A stretch of 64,000 bases of DNA from NCBI RefSeq assembly GCF_020164535.1, contig NZ_JAIQZC010000005.1, forward strand, positions 186,001 to 250,000. The letters are read 5' to 3'. Positions 14,765-24,609 of this stretch are shown in pieces. Source of the stretch: Psychroflexus montanilacus (GTDB lineage: Bacteria > Bacteroidota > Bacteroidia > Flavobacteriales > Flavobacteriaceae). Numbering within the stretch: position 1 is the first letter of the stretch; the number at the start of each line of letters is the position of its first letter. Under the pieces are notes generated by a model, which saw only the letters and a program-made list of their open reading frames with translations, was not told the origin of the DNA and did no database searches. The position numbers were made by a program, and so were the translations under genes.

Positions 14765-17581
14765 CTACTTGATCATCAACTTTTGGGTTTGAGATTGGTT
14801 TTGATTGGTATATCTTACAAAATATAAACCTGAGTTGAGGTTATCTGTCTCAAAACGATGATTAGCGTCAAATCCTCCATGATATTCTTTGAGTAACCTT
14901 CCATTCACGTCAAATAACTGAACGGCATCCACTTCATTGGAAATAGAGAAGTAAGATTGTGCAGGATTTGGATAGATGCTATAATTTAATGTGGAAACTT
15001 CTTCTGTGTTTAAAGAGGGTTGATTATCAAAATACATTTTGAATTCTCCTGGAGCTAAAGTCACGTTCATGTTGGTATCTGTAACTTCTAGTGTTGTCTC
15101 TGTGACCACATCATACCAGGTTCCTGTTTCCTGAAAAAATGGCTGAGTAGTTGTTGGCATTCCTCCAAAGTTTCCGACGATGATAAGGTATTGAGGATCA
15201 CTTCCTGTAGCATTATCATCTACCAGGTAAATTTTCTTTACAGCACCTTCAAAATCTTCATAATTTGCTGTGTTATCATCCAGTTCTAAGGTGTAGTTAT
15301 CCGTTTTAAAAATGGGTTCGTTTAACTTTAATGCAATCAATTTGGACCAGAAGTCATATACATCTGTTCGGTTGGTATCGTTAAGGTAATCCCAGCGAAT
15401 TGGCTTAGGTCCTGTTCTACAATCATCATCAATGGAGCCATCTTCACAGTAATTGATACTGAACTCATAGCCCAATTCTCCAAACTGCCAGATCATTTTT
15501 GGACCTGGAATCGTAAAGTAAAACGCACCGGCTAATTCTAATCGATCTAAGCCAGTCTCGAGTTCCCTTACATCGTAAGAACTATTACGGTTACCAAACT
15601 CATTATTTTTATACATCAAGCGTTCTTCATCGTGGCTCTCCATATAGCCGACAACAGACTCTGTACTCCAGCCTCTGGATTGAGCAGAAACCCTATTGAA
15701 ATTTGATTCTTCGTAACCCATTGTTGCTTCATTGTAGTTGTAATTCACGTTTCCCCAGACTAACATGCCAGGTTCATTTGCATTTCCTGTAGCTCTGTGG
15801 TTGATCAGTACTTCCTCCTCAGAATCAGGGGCAAAGTGCTCAAGAATAACGTAAGCATCTTCATCATAACTTCTGATCTCATCGTACATTCGGTTTAAAA
15901 TATCAATCCTAGATTGGTCATAACCACTACCATCTCCTACTGTATTGGTGAACCCTTTGGTAAAGTCAAATCTATACCCATCAATTTTATATTCTTCAAT
16001 CCAAAACCTATTGATTTGATCCATATACTCTTTTGTAGCCTGGGATTCGTGATTGATGTCATTGAAAAACTGAAACTCTGTGTTTGCATCATTGACATTA
16101 AACAAAGGATTATTTGCAGTGGCTTGTCCTTCATAGCATCCTCCACAATCATTGTACATTCTGTAATAAGGGTGCTGACCTGTAGCATGATTGAACACCA
16201 CATCTAAAATTACAGCAATCCCTCTTTGGTGACAGGCATCTACAAAAGCTTTAAAATCATCTGGTGAACCGTAGTATTTATCTAAAGCCATATGTAGGGC
16301 TGGGTTGTACCCCCAGCTGATGTTACCGTCAAATTCATTGACGGGCATCAATTCTATAGCATTGATGCCTAAGTCTTCCAGATAATCCAGCCTATCAATT
16401 ACCGCCTGGAAGCTATGATTTTCATCAAAATCTCTGATAAGAAGCTCATAAATCACTAAATCATCCTGGGCCGGTCTGTTAAAGTTTTCGACCTGCCAGT
16501 CATATTCAGCTTCATTGGTTTTTACCCAGGAGACCAATTCAGTAGTTTGCCCTTGTGGGTAATTTGGAATGTTGGCAAAGGTATTTTCGTCGATAAATTG
16601 ATCATTTGAAGGATCTAAAACCACTTCTGAATAGGGGTCAGCTACGACAATATCAGCTTCAATACTGTATTGAAATAGAAAATTATTATCTAGTACACTG
16701 AAATTATTCAGAGTGATCCAATGCTGATTGGTAGTATCGTCAAAATTCATCAAATAGGTATTGTCTATGGTCCAGTTATTAGCATTGAAGTTACCAATAA
16801 GATGAACGAATTCTTTTTCAGGTGCAAATAGAACTAGGGTGATTTCATTTGGATTACTACTATCGTAATTGATGCCATTTTTAGCACCAGCAGGAACTGG
16901 AGCGATAGTCACATCTGGAGTTAACACTGCATTAAATTGAAATTCGAAGATTTCACCAGAATTTGGTTCTGTAGCTGTAAGTACAAAATTAGAATCTTCT
17001 GTAATTGTTAGATCATTTGAGTACGAAGTGATACCATTCTGCGTATCGACTACACTGCCATTTTGAGATAACTCGAAGTCGGCATTAAGGCTTGCTGTAG
17101 CTTGTATAGGCAATACATCGCCAGAATCGAGTAGGGTTGTTATATTCGCTGGACTGTCTAATGTAACTTGAAAACTTCCTACAGGAATTCGATTATCCTG
17201 TGTTTTTTTATCGCCTGTACCGTCTTTGGCCTTTGCCAACATACCTAATTCAACAATATCGGTTGAATTGTAAAGTTCGGTAGGAGTAAAGGTGAAGGAA
17301 AAAGTACCATCGCCGTTGTCTGTCATTTTTTGTGTTTCATTGGAGTTAGTCCATTCACCGTTGGTAGGTGAATCAAACTCTTGACCAGATGTGTTTTGAT
17401 ACCAGGCCCAGAAATAGACATCATCAACTCCCCATAAATCTGTATCTATGCCAGAGACGGTGATGGTTATTTCCTCATCCTGATCAAATGTTGGCGGAGA
17501 AACTGTAAAAACTCCGTTTTGTTGTTGTGCAACTGATGCTATGGACACCAAAAAAATTGCAATAAGTAAAATTTTTTTCAT
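14765..17581 (-). CDS. Surface GH13 alpha-amylase with T9SS sorting tail
   Basis: The 938-residue protein should cut starch or glycogen at the cell surface (the SusG role). It has a signal peptide (1-19), an N-terminal region of Ig-like/SusE-like beta modules (about 20-225), an early-set domain with the LIGNFNANNW segment (about 240-350), and a GH13 barrel from about 370. Catalytic residues are Asp539 (YRFDF), Glu581 (ILEHF) and Asp651 (SHDEER). The last 75 residues (SIYPNPAQ...KLMIK) are a Por/type IX secretion C-terminal signal, so the enzyme is carried across the outer membrane rather than anchored as a lipoprotein. It is last in the susC-susD-susE operon, 54 bases after susE. Confidence 0.93.
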   Translation of the reverse strand: MKKILLIAIFLVSIASVAQQQNGVFTVSPPTFDQDEEITITVSGIDTDLWGVDDVYFWAWYQNTSGQEFDSPTNGEWTNSNETQKMTDNGDGTFSFTFTPTELYNSTDIVELGMLAKAKDGTGDKKTQDNRIPVGSFQVTLDSPANITTLLDSGDVLPIQATASLNADFELSQNGSVVDTQNGITSYSNDLTITEDSNFVLTATEPNSGEIFEFQFNAVLTPDVTIAPVPAGAKNGINYDSSNPNEITLVLFAPEKEFVHLIGNFNANNWTIDNTYLMNFDDTTNQHWITLNNFSVLDNNFLFQYSIEADIVVADPYSEVVLDPSNDQFIDENTFANIPNYPQGQTTELVSWVKTNEAEYDWQVENFNRPAQDDLVIYELLIRDFDENHSFQAVIDRLDYLEDLGINAIELMPVNEFDGNISWGYNPALHMALDKYYGSPDDFKAFVDACHQRGIAVILDVVFNHATGQHPYYRMYNDCGGCYEGQATANNPLFNVNDANTEFQFFNDINHESQATKEYMDQINRFWIEEYKIDGYRFDFTKGFTNTVGDGSGYDQSRIDILNRMYDEIRSYDEDAYVILEHFAPDSEEEVLINHRATGNANEPGMLVWGNVNYNYNEATMGYEESNFNRVSAQSRGWSTESVVGYMESHDEERLMYKNNEFGNRNSSYDVRELETGLDRLELAGAFYFTIPGPKMIWQFGELGYEFSINYCEDGSIDDDCRTGPKPIRWDYLNDTNRTDVYDFWSKLIALKLNEPIFKTDNYTLELDDNTANYEDFEGAVKKIYLVDDNATGSDPQYLIIVGNFGGMPTTTQPFFQETGTWYDVVTETTLEVTDTNMNVTLAPGEFKMYFDNQPSLNTEEVSTLNYSIYPNPAQSYFSISNEVDAVQLFDVNGRLLKEYHGGFDANHRFETDNLNSGLYFVRYTNQNQSQTQKLMIK

Positions 17582-17635
17582 GATAATAAGGTATAAAAAA
17601 GGCTATCCCTTAGAGATAGCCTTATGTTTTATAAA

Positions 17636-18724
17636 TTAAATTTCTGTCAGTGTGTAAGAATACATTCGAGGATTACTCAAATCTAATTCAACAAGATAAG
17701 TTCCTCCATTTTCATTAATAAGGTCATCTCCGCCAAAGTTTAAGTTATTAGGATCACCTCCTAAATTTATGTCCCAGGAATCATTTGCTCTAAATTTGAA
17801 GGCATCAGCTGTAAGTGTGATTTCGATTTCAAATTTTTTGGTTTCAGCATTATATGTCATAGGAGTACTTTCATCCCAGCCATTAGGTGTAGCAGCGCCA
17901 ATAATTCCCCAGTTTGTTTCAGTAAGATTATAAGTCAAAGCGTCAGTATTAGCTCGAACTAAATAATAACCAGCTTCAGCAACAATATCAGGACCACTTA
18001 CTTCAAGTGTGCCTTCTTCTTCACCCATACCGTAGTCTGTGTTATCGTAACTAAACACTCCATCCGCATCAGGTTCTACAAATTTGAAATTACCTTCTAA
18101 ATACATGAACCCTTCATAATCTACGTTTCCAACATCTGAAGCCGCAACTAACGGAGCAGAAGGGGGGTCATATTGATTGTCTTGATGTTCACCAGGAACA
18201 GACATTAATGGTATAACAGGCTCTTCTCCACCAGCAGCAATAAGTGTAACTGTCAATGTTGTTATTTCTGAAATGGTCTCAGGTGAATTTTCAGCATTTT
18301 CAGAACCAATAAGAGCTCTTACTCTAAAGAATAAATCTCCTGAGTCTGGATTTTCAGTTTCTTCATCATTGTCCAAACCGGCTGCTTCTGCTAGGTTTAA
18401 TAGTTGACCAACAGATACAGAAGCCTGCTGATTTGAGGTTTCAGCTAAACCTACAGGTTCAGTGAATTCAAAATCAATAGATCCTTCAAGTTGATAAGTG
18501 ATAGGGGTTGGAACTCCAAAATCTGGAGATTCCCATGTAAATCGCTCTGCATTGTTTTGTGCTATCTGACTACTCAATAAATATTCGCTCAAAAAATCGT
18601 TGGTAAACGAAATTTGATCCGGGGGTGTTTGTGCAGTGAATTCTATTTCATCATCATCACTACAAGCATTGAATGCAAAAATTGCAAAAAACACCATCAT
18701 TAGTTTTAAAATGTTCTTGTTCAT
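17636..18724 (-). CDS. susE: SusE-type starch-binding outer-membrane lipoprotein
   Basis: The 362-residue protein has a lipoprotein signal with lipidation at Cys21 (FAFNAC) followed by acidic residues, typical of surface-exposed Bacteroidota lipoproteins. Residues about 25-150 form the SusE N-terminal Ig-like domain. Two beta-rich starch-binding-like modules follow, each with a WG/WD and NLxxxG pattern (NWGIIGAATPNGWD; SWDINLGGDPNNLNFGGDD). SusE proteins hold malto-oligosaccharides near the SusCD pore. The gene lies 18 bases after susD. There is one such protein here instead of the SusE plus SusF pair of Bacteroides. Confidence 0.88.
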   Translation of the reverse strand: MNKNILKLMMVFFAIFAFNACSDDDEIEFTAQTPPDQISFTNDFLSEYLLSSQIAQNNAERFTWESPDFGVPTPITYQLEGSIDFEFTEPVGLAETSNQQASVSVGQLLNLAEAAGLDNDEETENPDSGDLFFRVRALIGSENAENSPETISEITTLTVTLIAAGGEEPVIPLMSVPGEHQDNQYDPPSAPLVAASDVGNVDYEGFMYLEGNFKFVEPDADGVFSYDNTDYGMGEEEGTLEVSGPDIVAEAGYYLVRANTDALTYNLTETNWGIIGAATPNGWDESTPMTYNAETKKFEIEITLTADAFKFRANDSWDINLGGDPNNLNFGGDDLINENGGTYLVELDLSNPRMYSYTLTEI

Positions 18725-18742
18725 AATTTATAGTATTTAATA

Positions 18743-20338
18743 TTAATAACCTGAGTTTTGAGTTAAATTTTGATTTGTTGCTAAACTAGCAGCAGGAATG
18801 GGATATAGAGCTCTAAAGCCATCAATAGAAGTACCTGCTCTCGGTCCACCTTTGAAAGACCATATATACTGGTTTCCGGTATATAAACCAAACCTGATTA
18901 AGTCTTGTCTTCTATGATTTTCCCAGTACAATTCTCGTGCTCGTTCGTCTATAATAAAATTGAGGTCTAGTTGTCCTGATGAAATATTACCAGAATTATC
19001 TCCAAATGCTCTCTCTCTTAATGCGTTAACATACCCTAAAGCTGTTCCAGCATCTCCACCGCCACCTCTAAGATGGGCTTCCGCATACATTAGGTAAGCA
19101 TCTGCCAATCTAAACATTGGGAAGTCTGTATCCGTAAAGGTTCTGTCTGATCCAAATCCACCAGTAGAAGTTCTATTGGAATATTTGGTAATGACATATC
19201 CTGTATTTGGATCTGTAATATCCAATTCTGAAGGTCTATTTTCGGTAATCAAAGTATTTCGAGAGTCATCCTCAAATAATGAATTTGATAAAAACTTATC
19301 CGAAAATTCAGGTCTTAACCTAAATAAACCTCCGAATCCACCTGGATTTACACCTAGACTTTCTCCGTTTTCCTCTTGAGCTCCAACTTGTCCTTGAATT
19401 AAAATAGTAGTGCCTCCAAAATTTTGAGTGGTTTGCCCATCATTTGAAATTGGAAAGATGATTTCATTTTGAGCACCATTGGTATCATTATCCGCAAGAA
19501 AATTGAATTGATATTCATCAACCAAACTATAGCCGGCATTGATCACATCTTCACATTTTGAAAGAGCTTCTGCATATCTGGGAGTTCCAGTATAGACTTC
19601 TGCATTTAGATAAATTTTGGCCAGGATCATATCTACAACACCCTGATTAACTCTTGCATATTCTCCAGTATTTCCTGCAGGCAGGTCTTCTCTTGCTTCT
19701 ATGAGTAAGCTTTCAACTAAATCAAATAACTCCTCTCTGGATAGTTCTTCACCCTGGGTAAAACCAGGCTCCATTGTTTCGTCGTAAAAAGGGGCTTTAC
19801 CAAACATATCCATTAAGTGATAATATGATAAGGCTTTTAAAGCTTTGGCCTCAGCTCTAAAAGTTGTTATCTCATTACTGGTTATACCTCTGGTCTGAAG
19901 AATTTCTTCGGTAGATTGTCTTAAAAACTCATTAGACAAAGCCACAGAAAACATAGCTCTAGAGTAAACACCTCTTAACAATACGTTTTCAGGAGAGGCT
20001 GAGTTTCGTTGAACACCTCTTATGCCTGGATCGTTTTCAAAAGTGAAAATCGCTTCATCTGTAGAGAGGGTCTGTAAATTGAACATTCCTCTTATATATT
20101 GACCAGTCCCTGCATCAAGTCCGCCAATATTAGTACCACCTGGATCTGTAAGAGAAGAAAGTGATAAATTGGCGTAGATTCCTGCTAAAGCTTGCTTATA
20201 AGCATCTTCAGAAACAAAAATTTCATCTGCTAATGTGATATTTTGATCACGTAACTCAATATCTAAGTCGGATTCACATGATGTGAATATAAACATCGCT
20301 CCGATGAATGTGAATAGTATATAATGTTTTAGTTTCAT
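18743..20338 (-). CDS. susD: SusD/RagB starch-binding lipoprotein
   Basis: The 531-residue protein has a lipobox with Cys21 (FIFTSC) and the helical TPR-like SusD fold. Visible family segments include ALKALSYYHLMDMFG, ARVNQGVVDMILAKIYLNAEVY, the mid-chain AYLMYAEA and the C-terminal RARELYWENHRRQDLIRFG followed by LYPIPAASLATNQNLTQNSGY. SusD forms the lid of the SusC transporter and captures maltodextrin. It is 11 bases downstream of susC, the usual pairing. Confidence 0.96.
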   Translation of the reverse strand: MKLKHYILFTFIGAMFIFTSCESDLDIELRDQNITLADEIFVSEDAYKQALAGIYANLSLSSLTDPGGTNIGGLDAGTGQYIRGMFNLQTLSTDEAIFTFENDPGIRGVQRNSASPENVLLRGVYSRAMFSVALSNEFLRQSTEEILQTRGITSNEITTFRAEAKALKALSYYHLMDMFGKAPFYDETMEPGFTQGEELSREELFDLVESLLIEAREDLPAGNTGEYARVNQGVVDMILAKIYLNAEVYTGTPRYAEALSKCEDVINAGYSLVDEYQFNFLADNDTNGAQNEIIFPISNDGQTTQNFGGTTILIQGQVGAQEENGESLGVNPGGFGGLFRLRPEFSDKFLSNSLFEDDSRNTLITENRPSELDITDPNTGYVITKYSNRTSTGGFGSDRTFTDTDFPMFRLADAYLMYAEAHLRGGGGDAGTALGYVNALRERAFGDNSGNISSGQLDLNFIIDERARELYWENHRRQDLIRFGLYTGNQYIWSFKGGPRAGTSIDGFRALYPIPAASLATNQNLTQNSGY

Positions 20339-20349
20339 AAGTTGTCTAA

Positions 20350-23262
20350 TTAAAAGTTATAATTAACGCCAAGCAAATAAGTTCTACCTCTTGGATAAAT
20401 AGTGTTATCTACACCAAAACTATCCAGTTCTGGATCTACACCTGAATAATCAGTGATTACAAAAGCATTTTGTAATCCCATCCAAAAGCGGAGACTGGTA
20501 GTTTCTCTTTCGAATCCTCTTAAAGTATAACCTAAGGTGATGTTATCCATCCTTAAGAAAGAGGCATCTTCTACGTAGAAATCTGATAAAATTACATCTG
20601 GAGTTCTTGCAAAACCTGTTTCTAAGACTTGAGTTGGTAAATTGTTAGGTGCAACTAAGTCTAGATTTCCTGTTTGAGCTCTGGAGGAGTTAACATTATT
20701 ATACACATCATTTCCAAAACTAGCTCTTAGATTGAAATTGAAATCAAAATCCTTATAAGTTAAGTTAGACTGAAAGCCCATTAACATGTCGGCTTGACCA
20801 TTTCCAGAAACATATCTGTCTCTGTCATCTATAGTTCCATCTCCGTTTAAATCTGCATATGCTCCTTCTATAGGTTGGCCTGCACTATCATATAATTGTG
20901 CATACGTAAAAAAGGAATTAGGCCATGCACCTTCTCTTTGTACTTGAATGGTGTTTCCAGTACCTCCAGATATTCCAGTAACGAAGATGTCTTGACCAAA
21001 GGCAAGTCTTGTTATCTCCCTGTCGATGGCAGTGAAGTTGTAGTTTACATTCCAATTTAACTCATCATTTCTTATTACATTATAATCCAGGTTAACCTCA
21101 ACACCTCTTGATTCAAATTGACCGATGTTTTGAAAACCTTGATTAGAAAAATTAGCGCCATCCGGTACAGGGACATCAGATAATAGATCATCTGCAGTTC
21201 TTTCAAATACATCTACAGAGCCTGATAATCTATCGTTGAAAAAGGCAAAATCAACACCTAAATTGATTTCGGTGAGAATCTCCCAACTTAAACCAGGATT
21301 GGTGTAAAGGGGTTGAAAAGGAACTATAGGATTACCGAATCTATAGCGTTGATTGGATAAACCAGCTCGATAACGTCTTAAATAATCTGATCCAGCTGAA
21401 ATATCTTGTTGTCCTAGTTTTCCCCATCCTGCTCTTACTTTCAAGCTGTTGATGACTGAATTGTCTTTTAAGAAATCTTCTTCACTAATTTGCCATGCAC
21501 CAGAAACCGATGGAAAGTATTCGAATCTATTATCTGGATTAAATCTAGAGACGCCATCACGTCTTAAAGATCCATTGATAAAGTATTTTTCTTTAAAGCT
21601 AAAATTAGCTCTACCAAAGTATCCTATCAAAACTAAATCATCATCTACAACAGTGACAGGATCAGCAGCGTTTGGATCCAATAATTCATTTGTAGTAAAG
21701 CTTTGAGATTCAATTTTTTGATAAGAATATCCAGCTGTAGCTTTAAGACCAAAATCTCCAAAATTATTTTCGTAAACAAAATAAGAGTCTGCAGATGTAT
21801 TGGTTCGTGCGTTAGTAAATCTTGATTCGTTTCCTATAAACTCGCCCTCCTCAGCATTTACACCAAGTGCACTTTCTCTTGGCCTTGTAAAAGATCCTTC
21901 ACTATCTGTTCTATCATATCCAAGATTGGTAACTAATTTAAGTTCTGGTAAGAAATGAAATTTATAGTCTAAATTAATGTTTCCAAAAAACCTATCGGCA
22001 TTACTCACATTGGTAGTTTGTAAAAGCTGGGCAACTGGGTTTCTGGGTACATTAGAAGATGCTGAACCATCATTGTCTTGAAATTCAAAAAAACCACCGT
22101 ATGGGGATCCAGGAGTTCTCACAGGTTGAGTAGGGTCAAAAGTGATTGCATTTCCTTCTACACCATCTGCAAATCTGTTATCTTCATTACTATAATTTGC
22201 GTTTACCCCAATTTTGAGATGATCGTCAAATAGCCTAGGATTTAAAGATACAGAAGCTGTTGTCCTATCAAATTTAGATGTCCTTCTCAACCCCTGTTGA
22301 TCTGAACGGTTAAGCGATAAACGTGCAGGGATTTCTCCAAACAAAGCACCACGAGCGCTTAAGTTGATATCAGTCGATTTAGCATCTCTATAAATTTCAT
22401 CTTGCCAATTGGTATCTGCATTGCCAAGATCATCAAGACGATCTGGAAAATTATCTCTAACCAGATTTCTAAATTGTGATGCGTTCAATACATCTATAGT
22501 ATTGTCTATAGTTGTTACGTTTTGTTGCACGTCAAGTGTAACATTCAGCTTACCTCTTCCTTTTTTGGTATTGATAATGATGACTCCATTAGATCCACGA
22601 ATACCATAAATAGCAGCTGCAGAAGCATCTTTTAAGACTGAAAAGGATTCAATGTCATTCGGGTTTATACTGGAGAGTATAGAGCGGGTGCCATCTGCTG
22701 TATCATTATCCAATGGCAAACCATCCAAGACAATCAAAGGAGAGTTATTGGCATTGAAAGAAGAGCCTCCACGAATTCTAATCTCAGAACCAGACCCAGG
22801 ACCACCACCTTTGGTAACAGACAGACCTGGAACTCGACCTTGAATCAGACTTTCCGAAGTGACAATATTTCCTTTGTTGAAATCTTTTTCAGTAACGGAA
22901 GCGACCGACCCAGAAATGGATTTTACGGTTTGGTCGCCATAACCAACCACAACCACTTCGCTTAGTGCTTCTGCGTCTTCTACCATTGATACGTCTATGG
23001 AAGTTTCGCTACCATCAAACACAATTTCTTGAGTTCTGTATCCCACGTAGGAAAAAGACAAAGCCTCACCGTTTTCTAAAACGATTGAGTAATTCCCGTC
23101 AAAATCAGTCGTTGTTCCTTTTGTCGTATTTTTTACTGCTATGTTGACTCCAGGTATAGGCATACCGTTGTTATCAACTACAGTTCCACTTACTGTGGAT
23201 TGGGCAAAAATACTTATAGGCAAAAGCATTAGCAACAGACCTAAAAGTTTAATTGTTCGCAT
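20350..23262 (-). CDS. susC: SusC TonB-dependent maltodextrin importer
   Basis: The 970-residue outer-membrane protein has a signal peptide (1-20), a carboxypeptidase-D-like regulatory domain (about 22-97), the SusC signature VVVVGYG (103-109), a plug (VTEKDFNKGNIVTSESLIQGRVPGLSV...) and a 22-strand barrel ending in LLGVNYNF with terminal Phe. It imports oligosaccharides held by SusD, powered by TonB-ExbBD. It is first in the operon; its start is 195 bases from the divergent lacI-type gene, and that gap contains motifs shared with the transporter operon. Confidence 0.96.
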   Translation of the reverse strand: MRTIKLLGLLLMLLPISIFAQSTVSGTVVDNNGMPIPGVNIAVKNTTKGTTTDFDGNYSIVLENGEALSFSYVGYRTQEIVFDGSETSIDVSMVEDAEALSEVVVVGYGDQTVKSISGSVASVTEKDFNKGNIVTSESLIQGRVPGLSVTKGGGPGSGSEIRIRGGSSFNANNSPLIVLDGLPLDNDTADGTRSILSSINPNDIESFSVLKDASAAAIYGIRGSNGVIIINTKKGRGKLNVTLDVQQNVTTIDNTIDVLNASQFRNLVRDNFPDRLDDLGNADTNWQDEIYRDAKSTDINLSARGALFGEIPARLSLNRSDQQGLRRTSKFDRTTASVSLNPRLFDDHLKIGVNANYSNEDNRFADGVEGNAITFDPTQPVRTPGSPYGGFFEFQDNDGSASSNVPRNPVAQLLQTTNVSNADRFFGNINLDYKFHFLPELKLVTNLGYDRTDSEGSFTRPRESALGVNAEEGEFIGNESRFTNARTNTSADSYFVYENNFGDFGLKATAGYSYQKIESQSFTTNELLDPNAADPVTVVDDDLVLIGYFGRANFSFKEKYFINGSLRRDGVSRFNPDNRFEYFPSVSGAWQISEEDFLKDNSVINSLKVRAGWGKLGQQDISAGSDYLRRYRAGLSNQRYRFGNPIVPFQPLYTNPGLSWEILTEINLGVDFAFFNDRLSGSVDVFERTADDLLSDVPVPDGANFSNQGFQNIGQFESRGVEVNLDYNVIRNDELNWNVNYNFTAIDREITRLAFGQDIFVTGISGGTGNTIQVQREGAWPNSFFTYAQLYDSAGQPIEGAYADLNGDGTIDDRDRYVSGNGQADMLMGFQSNLTYKDFDFNFNLRASFGNDVYNNVNSSRAQTGNLDLVAPNNLPTQVLETGFARTPDVILSDFYVEDASFLRMDNITLGYTLRGFERETTSLRFWMGLQNAFVITDYSGVDPELDSFGVDNTIYPRGRTYLLGVNYNF

Positions 23263-23290
23263 AGATTCTTGTTTTGTGTTATTAATGAGT

Positions 23291-23305
23291 TATATTTTTA
23301 CTTCC
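23291..23305. promoter_or_regulatory. Shared 15-bp motif upstream of susC
   Basis: TATATTTTTACTTCC occurs here and, identically, at 24539-24553 in the leader of the transporter operon. GTTATATA follows in both places (23315 and 24568). The two copies have opposite orientation relative to their genes. Confidence 0.6.
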
Positions 23306-23358
23306 GATGTTAAAGTTATATAAACATATTTCAACAACCTTAACTACAGCTTAGCTAC

Positions 23359-23379
23359 ATCGTTTTCGTGTTGATAACT
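23359..23379. promoter_or_regulatory. Candidate regulator box ATCGTTTT...GATAACT
   Basis: ATCGTTTTCG, then GATAACT at 23373-23379. A similar pair (ATCGTTTTAG, then GATAACT) stands upstream of pfkA at 34685-34703, and ATCGTTTT also stands upstream of the maltose transporter. It is a plausible operator for the adjacent LacI-type protein. Confidence 0.4.
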
Positions 23380-23457
23380 TTTTAAATTTTAAGAAAAAGT
23401 GCCGTTTTTTAGTGATTTTATACTTATTTTTCTACTTGAATTGAAAATAACTCATTA

Positions 23458-24501
23458 ATGAAACAAAAACCTACACTTAAAGTCATTGCCAAAGAGTTGG
23501 ATGTTTCTGTTTCTACAGTATCTAAAGCCTTAAGAGACAGTAAAGAAATTGGTGAAGAAACCAAAAATAAAGTAAAAGCTTTTGCTAAATTATACAATTA
23601 CAGGCCCAATAATATTGCCTTGAGCTTAAAAAACAAAAAGACCAAAACACTTGGAGTGATTATTCCGGAAATTGTCCACCATTTTTTTACCACAGTAATT
23701 TCAGGAATAGAACATTACGCGAATGATAAGGGTTACAATGTTATCGTAGGGCTTTCCAACGAGTCCTTTAAGAAAGAAGTCATTAACTTGGAGATGTTGG
23801 CTAATGGAAGCATTGATGGATTTATCATTTCAGTGGCTAAAGAAACACTTTCTGCCAAAGATTATCATCATTTGTCTGAAACAATAGATCAAGGTATACC
23901 AATTGTGATGTTCGACAGAGTTATTGATGAAATAGAATGCGATAAAGTGATTGTAGATGATGTGAAGACTTCAGAGAAAGCAGTTCAGAAATTGATTAAT
24001 AGTAATTGTAAGTGCATTGGCATCATAAGTACCAAGGATTATGTAAGCGTTGGTCGACTAAGAACAGAGGGCTATATTAATGCTTTAAAATCCAATGGAA
24101 TAAAAGTAAATCACAATCTGATTCTTAAAATTGATGACAAATTCAATTCTGATGATAATCTGGAATTTTTGGAAGAACAAATTCATAACTATTTTGAAAC
24201 AAATGAAGTTGATGGTTTATTTGCCGTGAATGAACTCTACGCTATTACTGCAATGAAAGTTGCCAGACTGAAGGGTTTAAGTATTCCAAATGATCTTCAA
24301 GTCATTGGCTTTACAGATGGTGTATTGTCTAAACACGCTTATCCACCTCTCACTACAATTAGTCAACATGGCTTCGAAATGGGCGAAGAAGCAGCTAAAT
24401 TACTTATTGACCGATTGGAAAATACTAATGAAGAGGAAGAGCCGTTTAAAACTACAGTTGTGAAAACGGAAATCATAGATAGAGAAACAACAAAATTGTA
24501 A
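23458..24501 (+). CDS. LacI-family regulator of the starch locus
   Basis: The 347-residue cytoplasmic DNA-binding protein has an N-terminal LacI helix-turn-helix (TLKVIAKELDVSVSTVSKAL, about 4-23), a hinge region (YRPNNIALSLKNKKT) and a periplasmic-binding-protein-like effector domain from about residue 60 (LGVIIPEIVHHFF). Its position between the divergent sus operon and the maltose transporter operon argues for control of both by a maltodextrin or glucose derivative. This is unlike Bacteroides, where SusR, an unrelated membrane sensor, does the job. The promoter of the next operon begins at its stop codon. Confidence 0.93.
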   Translation: MKQKPTLKVIAKELDVSVSTVSKALRDSKEIGEETKNKVKAFAKLYNYRPNNIALSLKNKKTKTLGVIIPEIVHHFFTTVISGIEHYANDKGYNVIVGLSNESFKKEVINLEMLANGSIDGFIISVAKETLSAKDYHHLSETIDQGIPIVMFDRVIDEIECDKVIVDDVKTSEKAVQKLINSNCKCIGIISTKDYVSVGRLRTEGYINALKSNGIKVNHNLILKIDDKFNSDDNLEFLEEQIHNYFETNEVDGLFAVNELYAITAMKVARLKGLSIPNDLQVIGFTDGVLSKHAYPPLTTISQHGFEMGEEAAKLLIDRLENTNEEEEPFKTTVVKTEIIDRETTKL

Positions 24502-24525
24502 AACATAAAAATTTAAATATATTTG
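24496..24525 (+). promoter_or_regulatory. Promoter of the maltose transporter operon
   Basis: TTG at 24496-24498, exactly 19 bases, then TATATTTG at 24518-24525: a perfect match to the Bacteroidota consensus. The -33 element overlaps the end of the lacI-type gene. Transcription should start near 24532, giving a leader of about 78 bases. Confidence 0.75.
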
Positions 24526-24530
24526 CAATA

Positions 24531-24570
24531 AACAAGGCTATATTTTTACTTCCATTAGATAGGCTTTGTT
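24531..24570 (+). promoter_or_regulatory. Leader hairpin / inverted repeat of the transporter operon
   Basis: AACAAGGCTAT (from 24531) and ATAGGCTTTGTT (ending 24570) can pair with one bulge. It begins at the predicted transcription start, so it could be an RNA hairpin or an operator. The TATATTTTTACTTCC motif shared with the susC promoter forms the loop. Confidence 0.5.
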
Positions 24571-24583
24571 ATATATAAAGTTT

Positions 24584-24609
24584 ATCGTTTTAATTTAAAA
24601 TTAAACGAT
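24584..24609. promoter_or_regulatory. Inverted repeat ATCGTTT...AAACGAT before the transporter start codon
   Basis: ATCGTTT (24584-24590) and AAACGAT (24603-24609) are perfect 7-base arms with a 12-base AT-only centre, directly touching the ATG. ATCGTTTT recurs upstream of susC and pfkA. Confidence 0.5.
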
